The position numbers were made by a program, and so were the translations under genes. 64,000 nucleotides of DNA, taken from the NCBI RefSeq assembly GCF_003026455.1, contig NZ_PYMB01000004.1:182444-246443 (forward strand), in the 5' to 3' direction. Shown here piece after piece: positions 8,480 to 18,276 of this stretch; the first letter of the stretch is position 1, and each line of letters opens with the position of its first letter. The notes below the pieces were generated by a model. The model saw only the letters and a program-made list of their open reading frames with translations, made no database searches and was not told the DNA's origin. The stretch is from Photobacterium rosenbergii (GTDB lineage: Bacteria; Pseudomonadota; Gammaproteobacteria; Enterobacterales; Vibrionaceae).

Positions 8480-9862
8480 CTAATTGGTTTCGTCGAGCAC
8501 AATGCTGCCTTTAGGTTTTTCCGTATTGCTATCAACCGTGTTCTTTTGGTTTTGGTTGGCTTCATATAAGCCATTCAAAGCAATATCTTGAAGGTTGGCT
8601 AAGCCTTCACTAACGGGTGCTTGAGTTTTTTCGCTAAGTTGTTGGTAACGAGAAAAGTTGTTTTTATCCCCCAACCGGCTATACGCCCAACAAAGGAGAT
8701 AAATGGTTTCGAAATCGACGACTTCCTTATCTTCAACCAAGGTAAGGATATGCTGAGCTTTATCGTTATCCTCATTAAGTAAGGCTTGGATCGCCAAGAG
8801 TGCTTTTTGAGGGCCTTTTCCCCGCAACCGACTTTTTGGATCATTACACAGACGGCTCCAAGCACCATCTAGTCGCCAGTTCTTTAAGGCGCTACTATCG
8901 TTTTTGCGCTGGAGTGCCATCAGGTCGGCAAACAGAATCATGCCCCGGCGCCCTGGCGTATCCCACATTGAATGGGGCAGCAGTTGCGCCGTTTTAATAA
9001 GCTGAGGGATCGCTTTTTCCAAATCGAGGTGAATAAGGTGAACCCAGGCGAGGGTCAGGGTTTGCTCGATATTGCCGCTGTGTAACTGAATATGCTGAAG
9101 AATAGACTCTTCGGCTTCCTCCCATTGTTCGGTAAAGGTACAGATAGTCGTTTTTAGTTTGAGCAAGCGGACATTGAACGGGTTGAAACGGATTAACTTG
9201 TTTACTTGTTCTAAAGCTTGTTGATAGTTTTTCTGCGCAACCAGTATTTCGGTTTGTTTCACTTTGGCTTGCAGTACATCGTGGACCTGCAGCAAGCCGG
9301 CCAGCATAGCTTGGGCTTCTTCATATTGCTGCTGCTCGGTCAGCAAATCAGCCACATACAAGATGCCTCCTTTTAATGCGGCAGTATCTGGTGCTTTGGC
9401 AAATAGCGGCTTTACACTTGGAAGCCCATTGTTGGTATAAGCCTGATGCAATATGTCGCAGTACTCCCGTTTCTGCAAACCGGCAGTAACGCGCTTGATA
9501 ATGTCTTCTGAGCGGATGGGTTTTATCAGGTAACCGTCAGGTTCATGTTGCGAATAGCCAAAGAAAACCTCTTGGCTGTCATTACCCGTCACGATAAAAA
9601 CCAATGCCCGGCGGGAGAGTAAGTTTTTAAAATGGAGGTATTCAAGTAGCTGCAAGCCTGTACTGCCTGTGCCCAGGTTATGGTCGATGAGAATAATATC
9701 GAACTTACGTTTGCTGCAGGCCTGCACTGCACCTTTGGCATTCGCGGTACTGATGATGTTGTTCATCGGCACACCTAACTTCATGAGCAATGCACGGGTA
9801 GCACTTTGAATGATGTTGCTGTCATCAATGATAAGAAAAGAAGATTGCGCGATCCTGTCCAT
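8480..9862 (-). CDS. Receiver-TPR response regulator (VieB-like architecture)
   Basis: A 460-residue soluble protein. Residues 1-130 are a CheY-like receiver: acidic pair in FLIIDDSN, phospho-acceptor Asp in ILIDHNLG, and the conserved Lys in GYLIKPI. Residues 150-430 are helical tetratricopeptide-like repeats (for example QQYEEAQAMLAGLLQ and KNYQQALEQVNKLIRFNP). There is no DNA-binding, GGDEF or EAL output domain. This is the layout of V. cholerae VieB, which works with the VieS kinase. It is the first gene of a two-gene unit with the hybrid kinase, so phosphotransfer from or inhibition of that kinase's HPt domain is a reasonable inference. The last 30 residues are polar and probably disordered. 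Confidence 0.87.
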   Translation of the reverse strand: MDRIAQSSFLIIDDSNIIQSATRALLMKLGVPMNNIISTANAKGAVQACSKRKFDIILIDHNLGTGSTGLQLLEYLHFKNLLSRRALVFIVTGNDSQEVFFGYSQHEPDGYLIKPIRSEDIIKRVTAGLQKREYCDILHQAYTNNGLPSVKPLFAKAPDTAALKGGILYVADLLTEQQQYEEAQAMLAGLLQVHDVLQAKVKQTEILVAQKNYQQALEQVNKLIRFNPFNVRLLKLKTTICTFTEQWEEAEESILQHIQLHSGNIEQTLTLAWVHLIHLDLEKAIPQLIKTAQLLPHSMWDTPGRRGMILFADLMALQRKNDSSALKNWRLDGAWSRLCNDPKSRLRGKGPQKALLAIQALLNEDNDKAQHILTLVEDKEVVDFETIYLLCWAYSRLGDKNNFSRYQQLSEKTQAPVSEGLANLQDIALNGLYEANQNQKNTVDSNTEKPKGSIVLDETN

Positions 9863-9949
9863 ATATCATCCGTGATATAAAACACCTTGAATAACTATAG
9901 AACAGAAAATGTCTAAATAACCATTTAATTTGGTTAGGGTTATTGGGCG

Positions 9950-9980
9950 AAAAAAAGGCCAGCCGGTTAACCGGCTGGCC
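9950..9980 (-). terminator. Terminator of the antiporter-family gene
   Basis: A perfect 24-base palindrome (GGCCAGCCGG / CCGGCTGGCC around TTAA) is followed on the minus strand by a run of seven T, 38 bases after the transporter stop. Confidence 0.85.
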
Positions 9981-10018
9981 TATTCAGACTGAGGGCCTAA
10001 TACCTGTTTAATTCTGTA

Positions 10019-11341
10019 TTAAAGCACCATAGAGGCAATCCAGCCGAAGGCAATCAACGGCAGGTTATAGTGGATAAACGTTGGTACAACAGAATCCCAC
10101 ACGTGCTCGTGCTGTCCGTCTGCATTCAAGCCCGCTGTTGGGCCCAATGTAGAGTCAGAGGCTGGTGAACCTGCATCACCGAGTGCGGCTGCAGTACCCA
10201 CTAGAGCAACAGTGGCTAGCGGGGAGAAACCGAACGTCAGGCATAGCGGTACATAAATTGTTGCAAGAATTGGGATAGTCGAGAACGAAGAACCGATACC
10301 CATAGTTACGAGCAGGCCCACAACCAACATCAACAGAGACGCGAGTGGCTTGTTATCACCAATGATATCGGCCAGTGAGTTAACCAGCGTCTCAACGCCG
10401 CCTGTTGCTTTCATCACTGAGGCAAAACCCGCCGCCGCAATCATGATAAAGCCAATCATCGCCATCATGTGCACACCTTTGGTGAATACATCATGGGTTT
10501 CCTTCCACTTGATCACGCCACCGAAGGTGAAGACCATGAAGCCGATCAGTCCGCCGACAATCATCGAGCCGCTGTACAGCTGAGCACCCAGTGCCGCTAC
10601 GATAGCACCCACAGCAATGTAGACGTGCTGCAAGTTGATTGTTTTGTGTTCAGGCTCAGAAGCAAGAATTTTCTCTTCTGAGTATTCACGAGGCTTGCGG
10701 TAGGAGAAGAAAGTCGCCACCAGTAAACCGAAGATCATGCCTAGCGCAGGCAGCATCATAGCAACCGGTACTTGGCCTGCCGTCACGTCAAGGCCGTTGT
10801 CGTGCAGGTTCTTCAGAAGGATGTTGTTAAGGAAAATACCACCGAAGCCAACAGGCAGAACCATGTATGGTGTTACCAGACCGAATGTCAGCACACAGGC
10901 AATCAGACGGCGGTCAATTTTTAGCTTGGCGAAAACGTGAAGCAGGGGCGGGATCACAATTGGGATAAATGCAATGTGAACCGGGATCGCATTCTGAGAA
11001 GAAATGGCTAGAAGCACAAGAATGATTAAAACAGAATACTTTACGCCCGTGGCAGCGGCTGCATTGTCATGGCCGCTGATACGCTTGATCACTTTTTGTG
11101 CCAGGACATCAGTAATGCCTGAGCGTGAAATTGCTACGGCAAACGTACCTAGCATGGCATAGCTCAATGCCGTGGTGGCACCGCCACCCAAACCGCCTTC
11201 GAAAGCTGAAATGGTTTCCGAAAGTGGCATCCCGCCAATCAGGCCACCAATAATGGCACTGAAGGTAAGCGCTACTACAACGTTTACTCGCATTAATGCG
11301 AGTAAAAGCATAACGCATACCGATATAACTACTGGGTTCAT
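10019..11341 (-). CDS. Na+/H+ antiporter-family (YuiF/NhaC-like) membrane transporter
   Basis: A 440-residue, very hydrophobic protein with about 11-12 membrane helices. It belongs to the Na+/H+ antiporter family that includes B. subtilis YuiF: glycine-rich segments ([31 protein letters not shown]) near the N-terminus and a C-terminal [25 protein letters not shown] signature. Members have been assigned either to cation/proton antiport or to amino-acid (histidine) uptake, so the substrate is open. I choose the internal ATG giving [15 protein letters not shown] because the 21 residues upstream are not hydrophobic or family-like; the ribosome-binding site is weak for either start. Monocistronic, divergent from the peroxiredoxin gene. 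Confidence 0.85.
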   Translation of the reverse strand: MNPVVISVCVMLLLALMRVNVVVALTFSAIIGGLIGGMPLSETISAFEGGLGGGATTALSYAMLGTFAVAISRSGITDVLAQKVIKRISGHDNAAAATGVKYSVLIILVLLAISSQNAIPVHIAFIPIVIPPLLHVFAKLKIDRRLIACVLTFGLVTPYMVLPVGFGGIFLNNILLKNLHDNGLDVTAGQVPVAMMLPALGMIFGLLVATFFSYRKPREYSEEKILASEPEHKTINLQHVYIAVGAIVAALGAQLYSGSMIVGGLIGFMVFTFGGVIKWKETHDVFTKGVHMMAMIGFIMIAAAGFASVMKATGGVETLVNSLADIIGDNKPLASLLMLVVGLLVTMGIGSSFSTIPILATIYVPLCLTFGFSPLATVALVGTAAALGDAGSPASDSTLGPTAGLNADGQHEHVWDSVVPTFIHYNLPLIAFGWIASMVL

Positions 11342-11657
11342 AAACTTAAGATCCGTCCATTGTGTTATGTCGTGAATTGCTTGAAGCTTGCACCTTATGT
11401 GCAATGTTTCTTATTTGTTTTGGCTGCTTTGCTCAAAGGAAATCAATTTACAACATGTAGAATAAAAATTCATGTAGTGAAGGAATTTTCTTTTATTGTG
11501 CTGCATGTCTAAGCCTTGTTACATAACCCTGTCTATACTGGTTTTCGTCATTTTGGTATGAATATTCGGCAGTAGTACATAGGTATTACTGCGTGATCTT
11601 ATCTTGGCTGAGTTTTATGCTACAAATTTAAGCCCAGCCGACAACATGGAGTTTGTT
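11342..11657. other. Divergent intergenic region, transporter / peroxiredoxin
   Basis: 316 bases with no supportable gene. It must hold the promoters of both divergent genes. TATACT at 11534-11539 is a possible -10 box for the peroxiredoxin but lacks a good -35. I see no riboswitch-like structure. Confidence 0.5.
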
Positions 11658-12263
11658 ATGAGTGTTCTAGTTGGCCGCCCGGCCCCGGACTTTACTGCTG
11701 CTGCAGTGCTTGGCAACGGTGAAATTGTTGATGCCTTCAACCTACACAGCCATATTGCGGGCAAGCCTGCTGTGCTGTTCTTCTACCCGCTAGATTTCAC
11801 CTTTGTATGCCCATCGGAACTGATCGCCTTTGACAAGCGTTTCGCTGACTTCCAGGCCAAGGGCGTTGAGGTGATCGGGGTATCTATTGATTCCCAGTTC
11901 TCGCACAATGCATGGCGTAATACAGCGGTTGAAGACGGTGGTATTGGCCCGGTTCAGTACCCGCTGATTGCTGATACCAAGCATGAAATCTGCCAGGCTT
12001 ATGATGTTGAGCATCCAGAAGCGGGTGTTGCTTTCCGTGGTTCATTCCTGATTGATAAAGAAGGTGTGGTTCGCCATCAGGTTGTCAATGACCTGCCGCT
12101 AGGCCGTAATATCGACGAAATGCTACGTATGGTTGATGCCCTGCAGTTCCACGAAGAACACGGTGAAGTTTGCCCAGCTCAGTGGGAGAAAGGCAAAGAA
12201 GGTATGGATGCTTCACCACAAGGTGTCGCCGCGTACCTGTCTGAGCACACTGCAGACCTATAA
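11658..12263 (+). CDS. Typical 2-Cys peroxiredoxin (AhpC/Prx1 type)
   Basis: A 201-residue thiol peroxidase that reduces hydrogen peroxide and organic hydroperoxides. The peroxidatic cysteine is Cys51 in YPLDFTFVCPSEL; the resolving cysteine is Cys172 in GEVCPAQW. The C-terminus is short and lacks the YF motif of eukaryotic hyperoxidation-sensitive enzymes. I use the ATG giving MSVLVGRPAPDF, which has GGAG seven bases upstream; the longer in-frame start adds 18 residues with no family match. No ahpF-like reductase is next to it, so thioredoxin or another reductase must recycle it (inference). Confidence 0.95.
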   Translation: MSVLVGRPAPDFTAAAVLGNGEIVDAFNLHSHIAGKPAVLFFYPLDFTFVCPSELIAFDKRFADFQAKGVEVIGVSIDSQFSHNAWRNTAVEDGGIGPVQYPLIADTKHEICQAYDVEHPEAGVAFRGSFLIDKEGVVRHQVVNDLPLGRNIDEMLRMVDALQFHEEHGEVCPAQWEKGKEGMDASPQGVAAYLSEHTADL

Positions 12264-12317
12264 GGTTTGTTGTGCTAGCTCACTGCTGCAAAGTTTGGTA
12301 GTGAGTAGAGATAAAAA

Positions 12318-12346
12318 GAAGGCTAGCCGAGAGGCTAGCCTTTTTG
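12318..12346. terminator. Bidirectional terminator, peroxiredoxin / volA
   Basis: AAGGCTAGCC GAGA GGCTAGCCTT is a perfect 10-bp stem, followed by T runs on plus and (CTTTTTATC) on minus. It separates convergent genes. Confidence 0.85.
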
Positions 12347-12358
12347 GGTTTAGGTTAG

Positions 12359-14764
12359 TTAAGGGGTTTCAGGTGCGATTAAGTGTGAATCTTGAACAGT
12401 TATTCCTTTACCTTGATATGCAGAGAATGTTGCTACTTGGCGCTGCGCTTCTTTGGTTGCAAGTGCGCTATCTTTCGATTGAATGGCTATCACTGAGCTA
12501 TGTTCTGCATTTGAATTCGAGTTGAAACGAGCCGCATGCCTAACTTCTCCATCATTATATGTACTAAGATCAGCAAGCCCGAGTTGAGTAATGAGTGGTT
12601 CTGTCCCACCAATAACACCAAATTCAGAGGTTTGGTTTGGAATAACTTTATCTTTATATGCTTGCATCACATAGACCGAACCGTTTACACCGCTTGCAAG
12701 GTTATATGGGTCCACCGTATCTAATACTGTCTGGGCTGCATAGGCGAATTCAGCGAATGTGGTATCAATTTTTTCTTTGGCTGTATCATCTAAGCTTTCA
12801 TAGAATGTCGTGAAGCAAGCGCCACCATTTTCAGACGTGCCACAAGCAGCTATGTATGTATTTTCTTTTGCGCCGATCATTAGTGAATGTTTGATAGTCG
12901 GACCAAAGGTATCAGACTCAAGCAGGAGGTAAGGGATCCCACCGCCTGGATTTGCAAATGCGCCGGAGGTAAAGTTGAACAGGATATCAGCTTTAGGGTC
13001 TCCGATTAGATCATTCCCTAAACGGTATGTACCAATACCTGTAATGGCTCCAAGAGAATGACCAAAAAAGCTGACATCTGATTTAATATTAAAGTCAGCA
13101 ATATCTAATACATTTAAATCTTTAAATACATCCTTACCAGCAATCTTCATTAAAGCGAGAGTAGTGCGAAGGCTAAGTCCATCAATGATGCTTTGTCGGA
13201 TATTGTCACGGGCAACATTGAGGTACTCCAAGTTCATGTAATAATCTGCTGTCTCTGGAGTCGTAATTATCTTGTCTGATAATGCTCGTTCACCATGAAG
13301 CGGATGATCAATTGCAATGATGGCTTTAGGTGAAGCGGCATCAGAAATATGTTGCTCACCAAATAAATAGGCAGTTTCTTTTACCGATGTAATACCATGT
13401 TGGTAAATAGTAACACCCGGGTTGGCAACATTTGGGACAATCAGTAAGAATGGGACTTCTTTTACCGCTTTAATCTGCGGCAGAGGGCTATATTGGGTAA
13501 TGACACGCTCCTCATCTAACTGTGAGCCGTCGGCAAGAATAACTTTTAACCCAATTAATTTAATGAACTCTTTACTGTCACCTGATAATAACTTGGTAAT
13601 GTCGATACCATCCAAGGATTCCAAGACAGCAGCTTTATCCACATCAGAGCCTTCGCTCATGATATATTTTATTTTTGCTAGGCTAGGTACAGCACTTTGC
13701 CAAGGTGTTTTTCTCCAAGCTTCATTACTAACGTTGTCTTCAAGGTAATAAGGAAGGTTAATATTTCCTTTATAAACTTTAATATTATTGGATGTATATT
13801 TACCTGCGAGGCCTTTCAATAAGGCTTCATTATCACCAAGTAGAGCTTTTAATGACGGATTATTAATGAAGAATGTTTCAATGTCTTCAACTTGAGTAAT
13901 GCTAGCTTGGTAAAGTGAATCAAGGTTTAAGTTATTAGGATTTGCTTGCCCTTTCCAAACATCTCCAACCTTCCCGCCAGCTATAACAGTACCAATAGTT
14001 TCGGCGATGACGGCTTTGGTGGTATCGAGTACATCGCCAACTGAACCGGTAGTAAACCAACTTGAGTAAATGATAGAAGTGGGGTCTATCTCCTCAGCTT
14101 TGGCGACAGTATCTTCAATTATATGAGTGAATCCTTGTGGCTTAATTAAATCCTCAATTGGTGGATTAACTGTTGTTTTTAAGGCAGCATATGAATTAGA
14201 CATACCAACCGGTTCACCATTGCTATCAACGAGAGTGTTGGTAACTGCAAACATGTAATCGGATTTAGGGTTCAATGGCTTATTCGGAAATATTATTAAT
14301 TTTCCATTTTGGGTCATAACAGAGAAGTCTGGTGTAGAAGTATCATTTCTCAGGATTTTGACAACAGAAGGAGTGCCTTCTAAAGGGCTAGTAGTCTCTA
14401 TTAGGTAGACAGCTCCTTGGGCACTTATAAGATTTAGCTCTCCGTTAAATGGGATTACAATTGGTTGCGACACACTCCAGCCGTCAGTTTTACCTAGGGC
14501 GGTAGCTGGATCATTTAAATTGGTTGAGTAAAATCTATCACCAACACTACCATCGGTGGATAGTGTGGCGTCGAAGGTATCCATTGCCATAAAAGTAGGA
14601 AGGATTGGAGCTGTTAATACATCAAATTTTAATTGAGTGTCAGCCTGAAGGCTCTTGATTATATGATCTTCGTAGCTGACTTTATTTTCAACTTTGGCGT
14701 CATTGCCACAGCCAGCTATTGACAGCGAGGCTACAATACTAAGTGCTAAAATACTTTTTTTCAT
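12359..14764 (-). CDS. volA: VolA-like surface lipoprotein lipase/lysophospholipase
   Basis: An 801-residue lipoprotein. The N-terminus MKKSILALSIVASLSIAGC has a lipobox with acylated Cys19. The protein matches the bacterial virulence-factor lipase family, with a long N-terminal domain and an alpha/beta-hydrolase fold holding the nucleophile elbow GHSLG (Ser570). In V. cholerae VolA is displayed on the cell surface, cleaves lysophosphatidylcholine and hands the fatty acid to FadL. Here it lies 40 bases downstream of fadL on the same strand, the same pairing. AAGGGA precedes the start. The gene looks more AT-rich than fadL and the peroxiredoxin gene. The symbol rests on family, lipobox and neighbour, not on an alignment. 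Confidence 0.82.
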   Translation of the reverse strand: MKKSILALSIVASLSIAGCGNDAKVENKVSYEDHIIKSLQADTQLKFDVLTAPILPTFMAMDTFDATLSTDGSVGDRFYSTNLNDPATALGKTDGWSVSQPIVIPFNGELNLISAQGAVYLIETTSPLEGTPSVVKILRNDTSTPDFSVMTQNGKLIIFPNKPLNPKSDYMFAVTNTLVDSNGEPVGMSNSYAALKTTVNPPIEDLIKPQGFTHIIEDTVAKAEEIDPTSIIYSSWFTTGSVGDVLDTTKAVIAETIGTVIAGGKVGDVWKGQANPNNLNLDSLYQASITQVEDIETFFINNPSLKALLGDNEALLKGLAGKYTSNNIKVYKGNINLPYYLEDNVSNEAWRKTPWQSAVPSLAKIKYIMSEGSDVDKAAVLESLDGIDITKLLSGDSKEFIKLIGLKVILADGSQLDEERVITQYSPLPQIKAVKEVPFLLIVPNVANPGVTIYQHGITSVKETAYLFGEQHISDAASPKAIIAIDHPLHGERALSDKIITTPETADYYMNLEYLNVARDNIRQSIIDGLSLRTTLALMKIAGKDVFKDLNVLDIADFNIKSDVSFFGHSLGAITGIGTYRLGNDLIGDPKADILFNFTSGAFANPGGGIPYLLLESDTFGPTIKHSLMIGAKENTYIAACGTSENGGACFTTFYESLDDTAKEKIDTTFAEFAYAAQTVLDTVDPYNLASGVNGSVYVMQAYKDKVIPNQTSEFGVIGGTEPLITQLGLADLSTYNDGEVRHAARFNSNSNAEHSSVIAIQSKDSALATKEAQRQVATFSAYQGKGITVQDSHLIAPETP

Positions 14765-14804
14765 AATGGTGTTCCCTTAACTGGAATTTGTTTTCCTACC
14801 GGAA

Positions 14805-16025
14805 TCAGAAGATATAGTTAATCTGCGCAGAGGTTAGGTACGCATCATTTTCGGCATGGAAGGTCTCGCCACTTTCTTTGAAGCTATTGCTTTTGCCGTA
14901 AAGGTAGGTAAAGCCAAAGTCGAACGTCATCTGGCTACTGTAGTTGTAAGTAAAGCCCGCTGAGTACCAGTAACGGTCGGTATCAGGGATACTTAGGGTT
15001 GATTTGCCTGCTTGTTCATCGAAAGCAAAGCCGGCACGAAGGGTCCAGTCAGGGTTTAGGTTATAGGTTGCACCAATGGAATAGCGAAAGTTATCGTCAA
15101 AGTCTTCTTCTTTAAGCAGGCACTCATTGTTTTTACATTGTTCACTTGTGGCACGTAATTCTTCGAATTTGCTCCATTGGATCCATTGCACACCGTAGTG
15201 AACCGCCCATTGGTTGTTTAACTGATGGAAACCTCCTATCTCGGCAATGGCAGGGGTGACGACATTAAGTTTGCCGGGGACTGTACCTGGCTGTTTACTG
15301 TCTAAAAATGCACCAATATAGTCTGTGAAGTCACCATCGAATTTCAGTTCTACTTCCGATCGATAGCTTAGGCCAAAACGGTTGTTTTCATTCAGTTCAT
15401 ATAAAAAACCAATGTTCCAGCCCCAGTCAATGGTGTCGCCTTCTAGTTTTAATAAGTTGGCACTTGGATCAGTCATGTTTAACCCGCCCTGATGACGAAT
15501 TAACTCCGCATCGGCGTAAACCATATTGATGCCAGCGCCAATACTGAAATTGTCATTAATCCGATATGCAATGTTTGGATTTAAATTTAGGGTCAGTAGA
15601 TCGGTAGTACCAGCATCTAGGCCGTATGTAAAATCCGATGGATATTCAGTCGCAAAGCCATAATTGGTAAACATGGCCAAGCCCCAAGCGAATTTCTCGT
15701 TAATCGGTTGGATAAAGTACCCGGCAGGTACGATAGCAGTTGGTGCTACATCGGTAGCTTTTTCACCACTACTTTGTGCTGTCACATCGATTTGCGGGTC
15801 AATGTATGAAATTGCGCCAGAGAATTGCATGCGGTCGAACATCATCATCGCTGCTGGATTACGAGCGAGTACTGATGCATTGTCTGCAACAGCTACTTCC
15901 CCAGAGAATGCGCGCCCGAGGCCGGAGGCAGAATGCTCGTTGACTTGGAAACCGGCGGAATGGGCATTGATACTGAGTAGCGCTGCGGATACGGCGAGAG
16001 CCGTTAGAGTAATTTTCTTAGTCAT
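14805..16025 (-). CDS. fadL: Outer-membrane long-chain fatty acid transporter FadL
   Basis: A 406-residue outer-membrane beta-barrel. Signal peptide about 1-23 (ending NAHSA), then the hallmark N-terminal plug GFQVNEHSASGLGRAFSGEVAVADNASVLARNPAAM with the conserved NPA motif. Alternating hydrophobic strands continue to an aromatic C-terminus (QINYIF), the barrel-assembly signal. It carries exogenous long-chain fatty acids across the outer membrane. It is the first gene of a two-gene unit with volA. FadL genes are usually repressed by FadR; I find no convincing FadR operator upstream. Confidence 0.94.
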   Translation of the reverse strand: MTKKITLTALAVSAALLSINAHSAGFQVNEHSASGLGRAFSGEVAVADNASVLARNPAAMMMFDRMQFSGAISYIDPQIDVTAQSSGEKATDVAPTAIVPAGYFIQPINEKFAWGLAMFTNYGFATEYPSDFTYGLDAGTTDLLTLNLNPNIAYRINDNFSIGAGINMVYADAELIRHQGGLNMTDPSANLLKLEGDTIDWGWNIGFLYELNENNRFGLSYRSEVELKFDGDFTDYIGAFLDSKQPGTVPGKLNVVTPAIAEIGGFHQLNNQWAVHYGVQWIQWSKFEELRATSEQCKNNECLLKEEDFDDNFRYSIGATYNLNPDWTLRAGFAFDEQAGKSTLSIPDTDRYWYSAGFTYNYSSQMTFDFGFTYLYGKSNSFKESGETFHAENDAYLTSAQINYIF

Positions 16026-16438
16026 TATTATGCGTGCCTTTTAGAGTTGGTTACATCTTGTTCTTCGATCCATGAATGAAAAACGCAAAAAGGTGTTACT
16101 GAACCATGGGGTTTCGGAAGGGGCCCTTAACGACAGGGGAACAGCAAATTTGTTCACACGAAGGAAGCGCAATAACGATAAAATAGCCATGGGTTATCGT
16201 TCATGCGGTGATACCACTTGAAACAATATGAAACAGTCAGCGCAGTATACGAGCGGAATTTAGAATTGTTAACCTAGTGTAACGTATTGTTTTTGAATAA
16301 AATGCCTAATTGAGCAATGTTTAATTAGACTGCGTTTAAAACAATCAATTAATTTAAGTCGGGTGTTTGAATGGAAGTGTGACCAAGCCCGTATTTAAAA
16401 GGCTTGGTCGGAGGTCTGATGAGTTGTTTTTGTTTGAA
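16026..16438. other. Intergenic region upstream of fadL with inverted repeats
   Basis: 413 bases without a gene. It holds a perfect inverted repeat AACGATAA-N12-TTATCGTT (16174-16201) and a second, GACCAAGCC-N11-GGCTTGGTC (16381-16409). The second sits 30 bases beyond the rnt stop and may be its terminator, although no T run follows it. Confidence 0.5.
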
Positions 16439-17107
16439 TTATTCGGTGTCGGTACTAGCTTCTGTTTGATTTTCTACCAGCGGCCAACCACCTAACTTTT
16501 TCCATTTGTTAACAATCTCACAAAATAGTTCAGCCGTTCTTTCAGTGTCGTATAGCGCAGAATGGGCTTCTTTGTTGTCAAATTCGATCCCGGCAGTAGC
16601 ACACGCTTTGGCTAACACGGTTTGGCCGAATGCCAAACCACTCAACGCTGCGGTGTCGAAGGTAGCAAAGGGGTGGAAGGGGTTGCGCTTTAGTTTTGCT
16701 CGTTCGGAAGCAGCCATAACAAAACTGTGGTCGAAGTTGGCGTTATGGGCCACCATGATGGCACGAGAGCAACCCGCCGCTTTTTGCTCTTTACGTATCT
16801 GCTTGTAGATTTCCTTCAGTGCGGCCTCTTCAGATACCGCTCCACGCAGTGGGCTAAACGGGTCACGAATGCCGTTGAACTCTAGCGCTTCTTTATGGAT
16901 TACCGCACCCTCGAACGGGGCGACATGAAAATGCAGTGTCGTTGCCGGTTTCAGCCAGCCTTCTTCATCCATTTGTAGTGTCACTGCGCAGATTTCCAGC
17001 AATGCATCTGTCTTGGAGTTGAAGCCGGCAGTTTCTACGTCAATGACGACTGGGAAGTAGCCGCGAAAGCGACTTTTCAAAGTATTTAGTTCGTTATCTT
17101 GGCTCAT
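16439..17107 (-). CDS. rnt: Ribonuclease T
   Basis: A 222-residue DEDD-family 3'-5' exoribonuclease that trims the CCA ends of tRNAs and matures 5S, 23S and other stable RNAs as a dimer. Exo motif I is VIDVETAG (Asp23, Glu25). [10 protein letters not shown] carries motif II and [15 protein letters not shown] motif III with the catalytic His and Asp. I start at [19 protein letters not shown] because it aligns with the E. coli N-terminus; the in-frame extension runs through the motY promoter region. The ribosome-binding site is weak. Divergent from motY, an arrangement known in vibrios. Confidence 0.95.
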   Translation of the reverse strand: MSQDNELNTLKSRFRGYFPVVIDVETAGFNSKTDALLEICAVTLQMDEEGWLKPATTLHFHVAPFEGAVIHKEALEFNGIRDPFSPLRGAVSEEAALKEIYKQIRKEQKAAGCSRAIMVAHNANFDHSFVMAASERAKLKRNPFHPFATFDTAALSGLAFGQTVLAKACATAGIEFDNKEAHSALYDTERTAELFCEIVNKWKKLGGWPLVENQTEASTDTE

Positions 17108-17212
17108 AAAACGGCAAATCAATGTAAAATAGTCGGCCATTATGTCAGATTCGATCGATGAGCTAAACCTTTCCCTGTTCTGTAGTAAAATCGTGCAACA
17201 GAAAGGAGTGAT

Positions 17213-17239
17213 TAAAGTTTTTCTGGCGATTTCCGATAC
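17213..17239 (+). promoter_or_regulatory. Sigma-28 (FliA) promoter of motY
   Basis: TAAAGTTT at 17213-17220, then 11 bases, then TCCGATAC at 17232-17239. The E. coli FliA consensus is TAAAGTTT-N11-GCCGATAA, so the -35 block is perfect, spacing is exact and the -10 block differs at two of eight positions. It points at motY, whose start codon is 73 bases downstream. Confidence 0.85.
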
Positions 17240-17311
17240 AATATCGAGCCCCACATTTCTCACGCACTGGCAGGCAGTGTGAAGGGCAGGACTGCAACAA
17301 CGGGTGGAACC

Positions 17312-18199
17312 ATGGCAATCTCGAATATTCATATTTGCGCACTAGCATCAATGCTCGGTTTGGTGATGGCCAGTGCTGCGAGTGCAACGCCTGTTTATGT
17401 TGCCCAACCGTCGCAGTCGGTGTGGAAGGTGGCTGTTGATACGCCGCTTGAGTGTAGGATGCTTCATACTATCCCCAACTACGGTGAAGCCCAGTTTACT
17501 TCCAAGGCCAGCAAGAAGATTAACCTCGATTTTGAGCTGAAGATGCGCCGCCCGATGGGCGAGACCCGTAATGTTAACTTGGTCTCGATGCCTCCACGCT
17601 GGATGCCGGGTGATGCGGCGCAGCGCATCACTAACTTAACGTTCTTCAAGCAATTCGACGGCTATGTCGGCGGACAAACTGCTTGGGTGATGTTGTCTGA
17701 ATTAGAAACCGGACGTTATCCAACTTTCAGTTACCAGGACTGGCAGCAGCAAAACAAACGTATCGATGTTTCTCTGTCATCGGTTGCATTCCAACCAGCT
17801 TATGATCAGTTCAGTCAGTGTCTGAATAACTTATTGCCATACAGTTTCGAAGATATCGCCTTTACGGTTCTCCATTACGATCAAGGCAGTGATCAGCTGA
17901 ATAAATCCTCGCAGCAGCGTTTGGCCCAAATTTCTGATTTTGTTCGCTACAGTGATGATGTCGATTTGGTTCTGGTCGCGACCTATACCGATGGCCAAGG
18001 TGGTAAAACAGCTAACCAGGCATTGTCTGAGCGCCGGGCAGAGCGCCTTGAGGAATATTTCATGGCAATGGGGTTACCGGAAGACCGGATACAGGTTGAA
18101 GCTTATGGTGAGCGTCGGCCTGTGGCGGACAACAGCACACCAATTGGCCGTAATAAGAACCGCCGGGTGGTCATTTCACTAGGACGCACGATTATCTAG
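17312..18199 (+). CDS. motY: Sodium-driven flagellar motor protein MotY
   Basis: A 295-residue periplasmic protein that forms the T ring of the polar-flagellar sodium motor and helps anchor the PomA/PomB stator. Signal peptide 1-25 (ending ASAASA). The N-terminal half is the MotY-specific stator-binding domain. The C-terminal part (about 175-293) is an OmpA-like peptidoglycan-binding domain with [28 protein letters not shown] and [13 protein letters not shown] start at [12 protein letters not shown]; the 11 residues upstream are not signal-like. A sigma-28 promoter precedes it, so it belongs to the late flagellar regulon (inference from sequence). Length matches V. alginolyticus MotY. Confidence 0.95.
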   Translation: MAISNIHICALASMLGLVMASAASATPVYVAQPSQSVWKVAVDTPLECRMLHTIPNYGEAQFTSKASKKINLDFELKMRRPMGETRNVNLVSMPPRWMPGDAAQRITNLTFFKQFDGYVGGQTAWVMLSELETGRYPTFSYQDWQQQNKRIDVSLSSVAFQPAYDQFSQCLNNLLPYSFEDIAFTVLHYDQGSDQLNKSSQQRLAQISDFVRYSDDVDLVLVATYTDGQGGKTANQALSERRAERLEEYFMAMGLPEDRIQVEAYGERRPVADNSTPIGRNKNRRVVISLGRTII

Positions 18200-18276
18200 A
18201 CAACGTGAAGTTAGGTTCGCGAATACGGATTACTTGACTAACTTTATAGGGTGTAGTCGAGCATAGGTTGTCCAAT

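Noticed and set aside
16041..16058. AGTTGGTTACATCTTGTT as a FadR site ahead of fadL
   Set aside because: It needs an extra base and several mismatches to fit the FadR palindrome.
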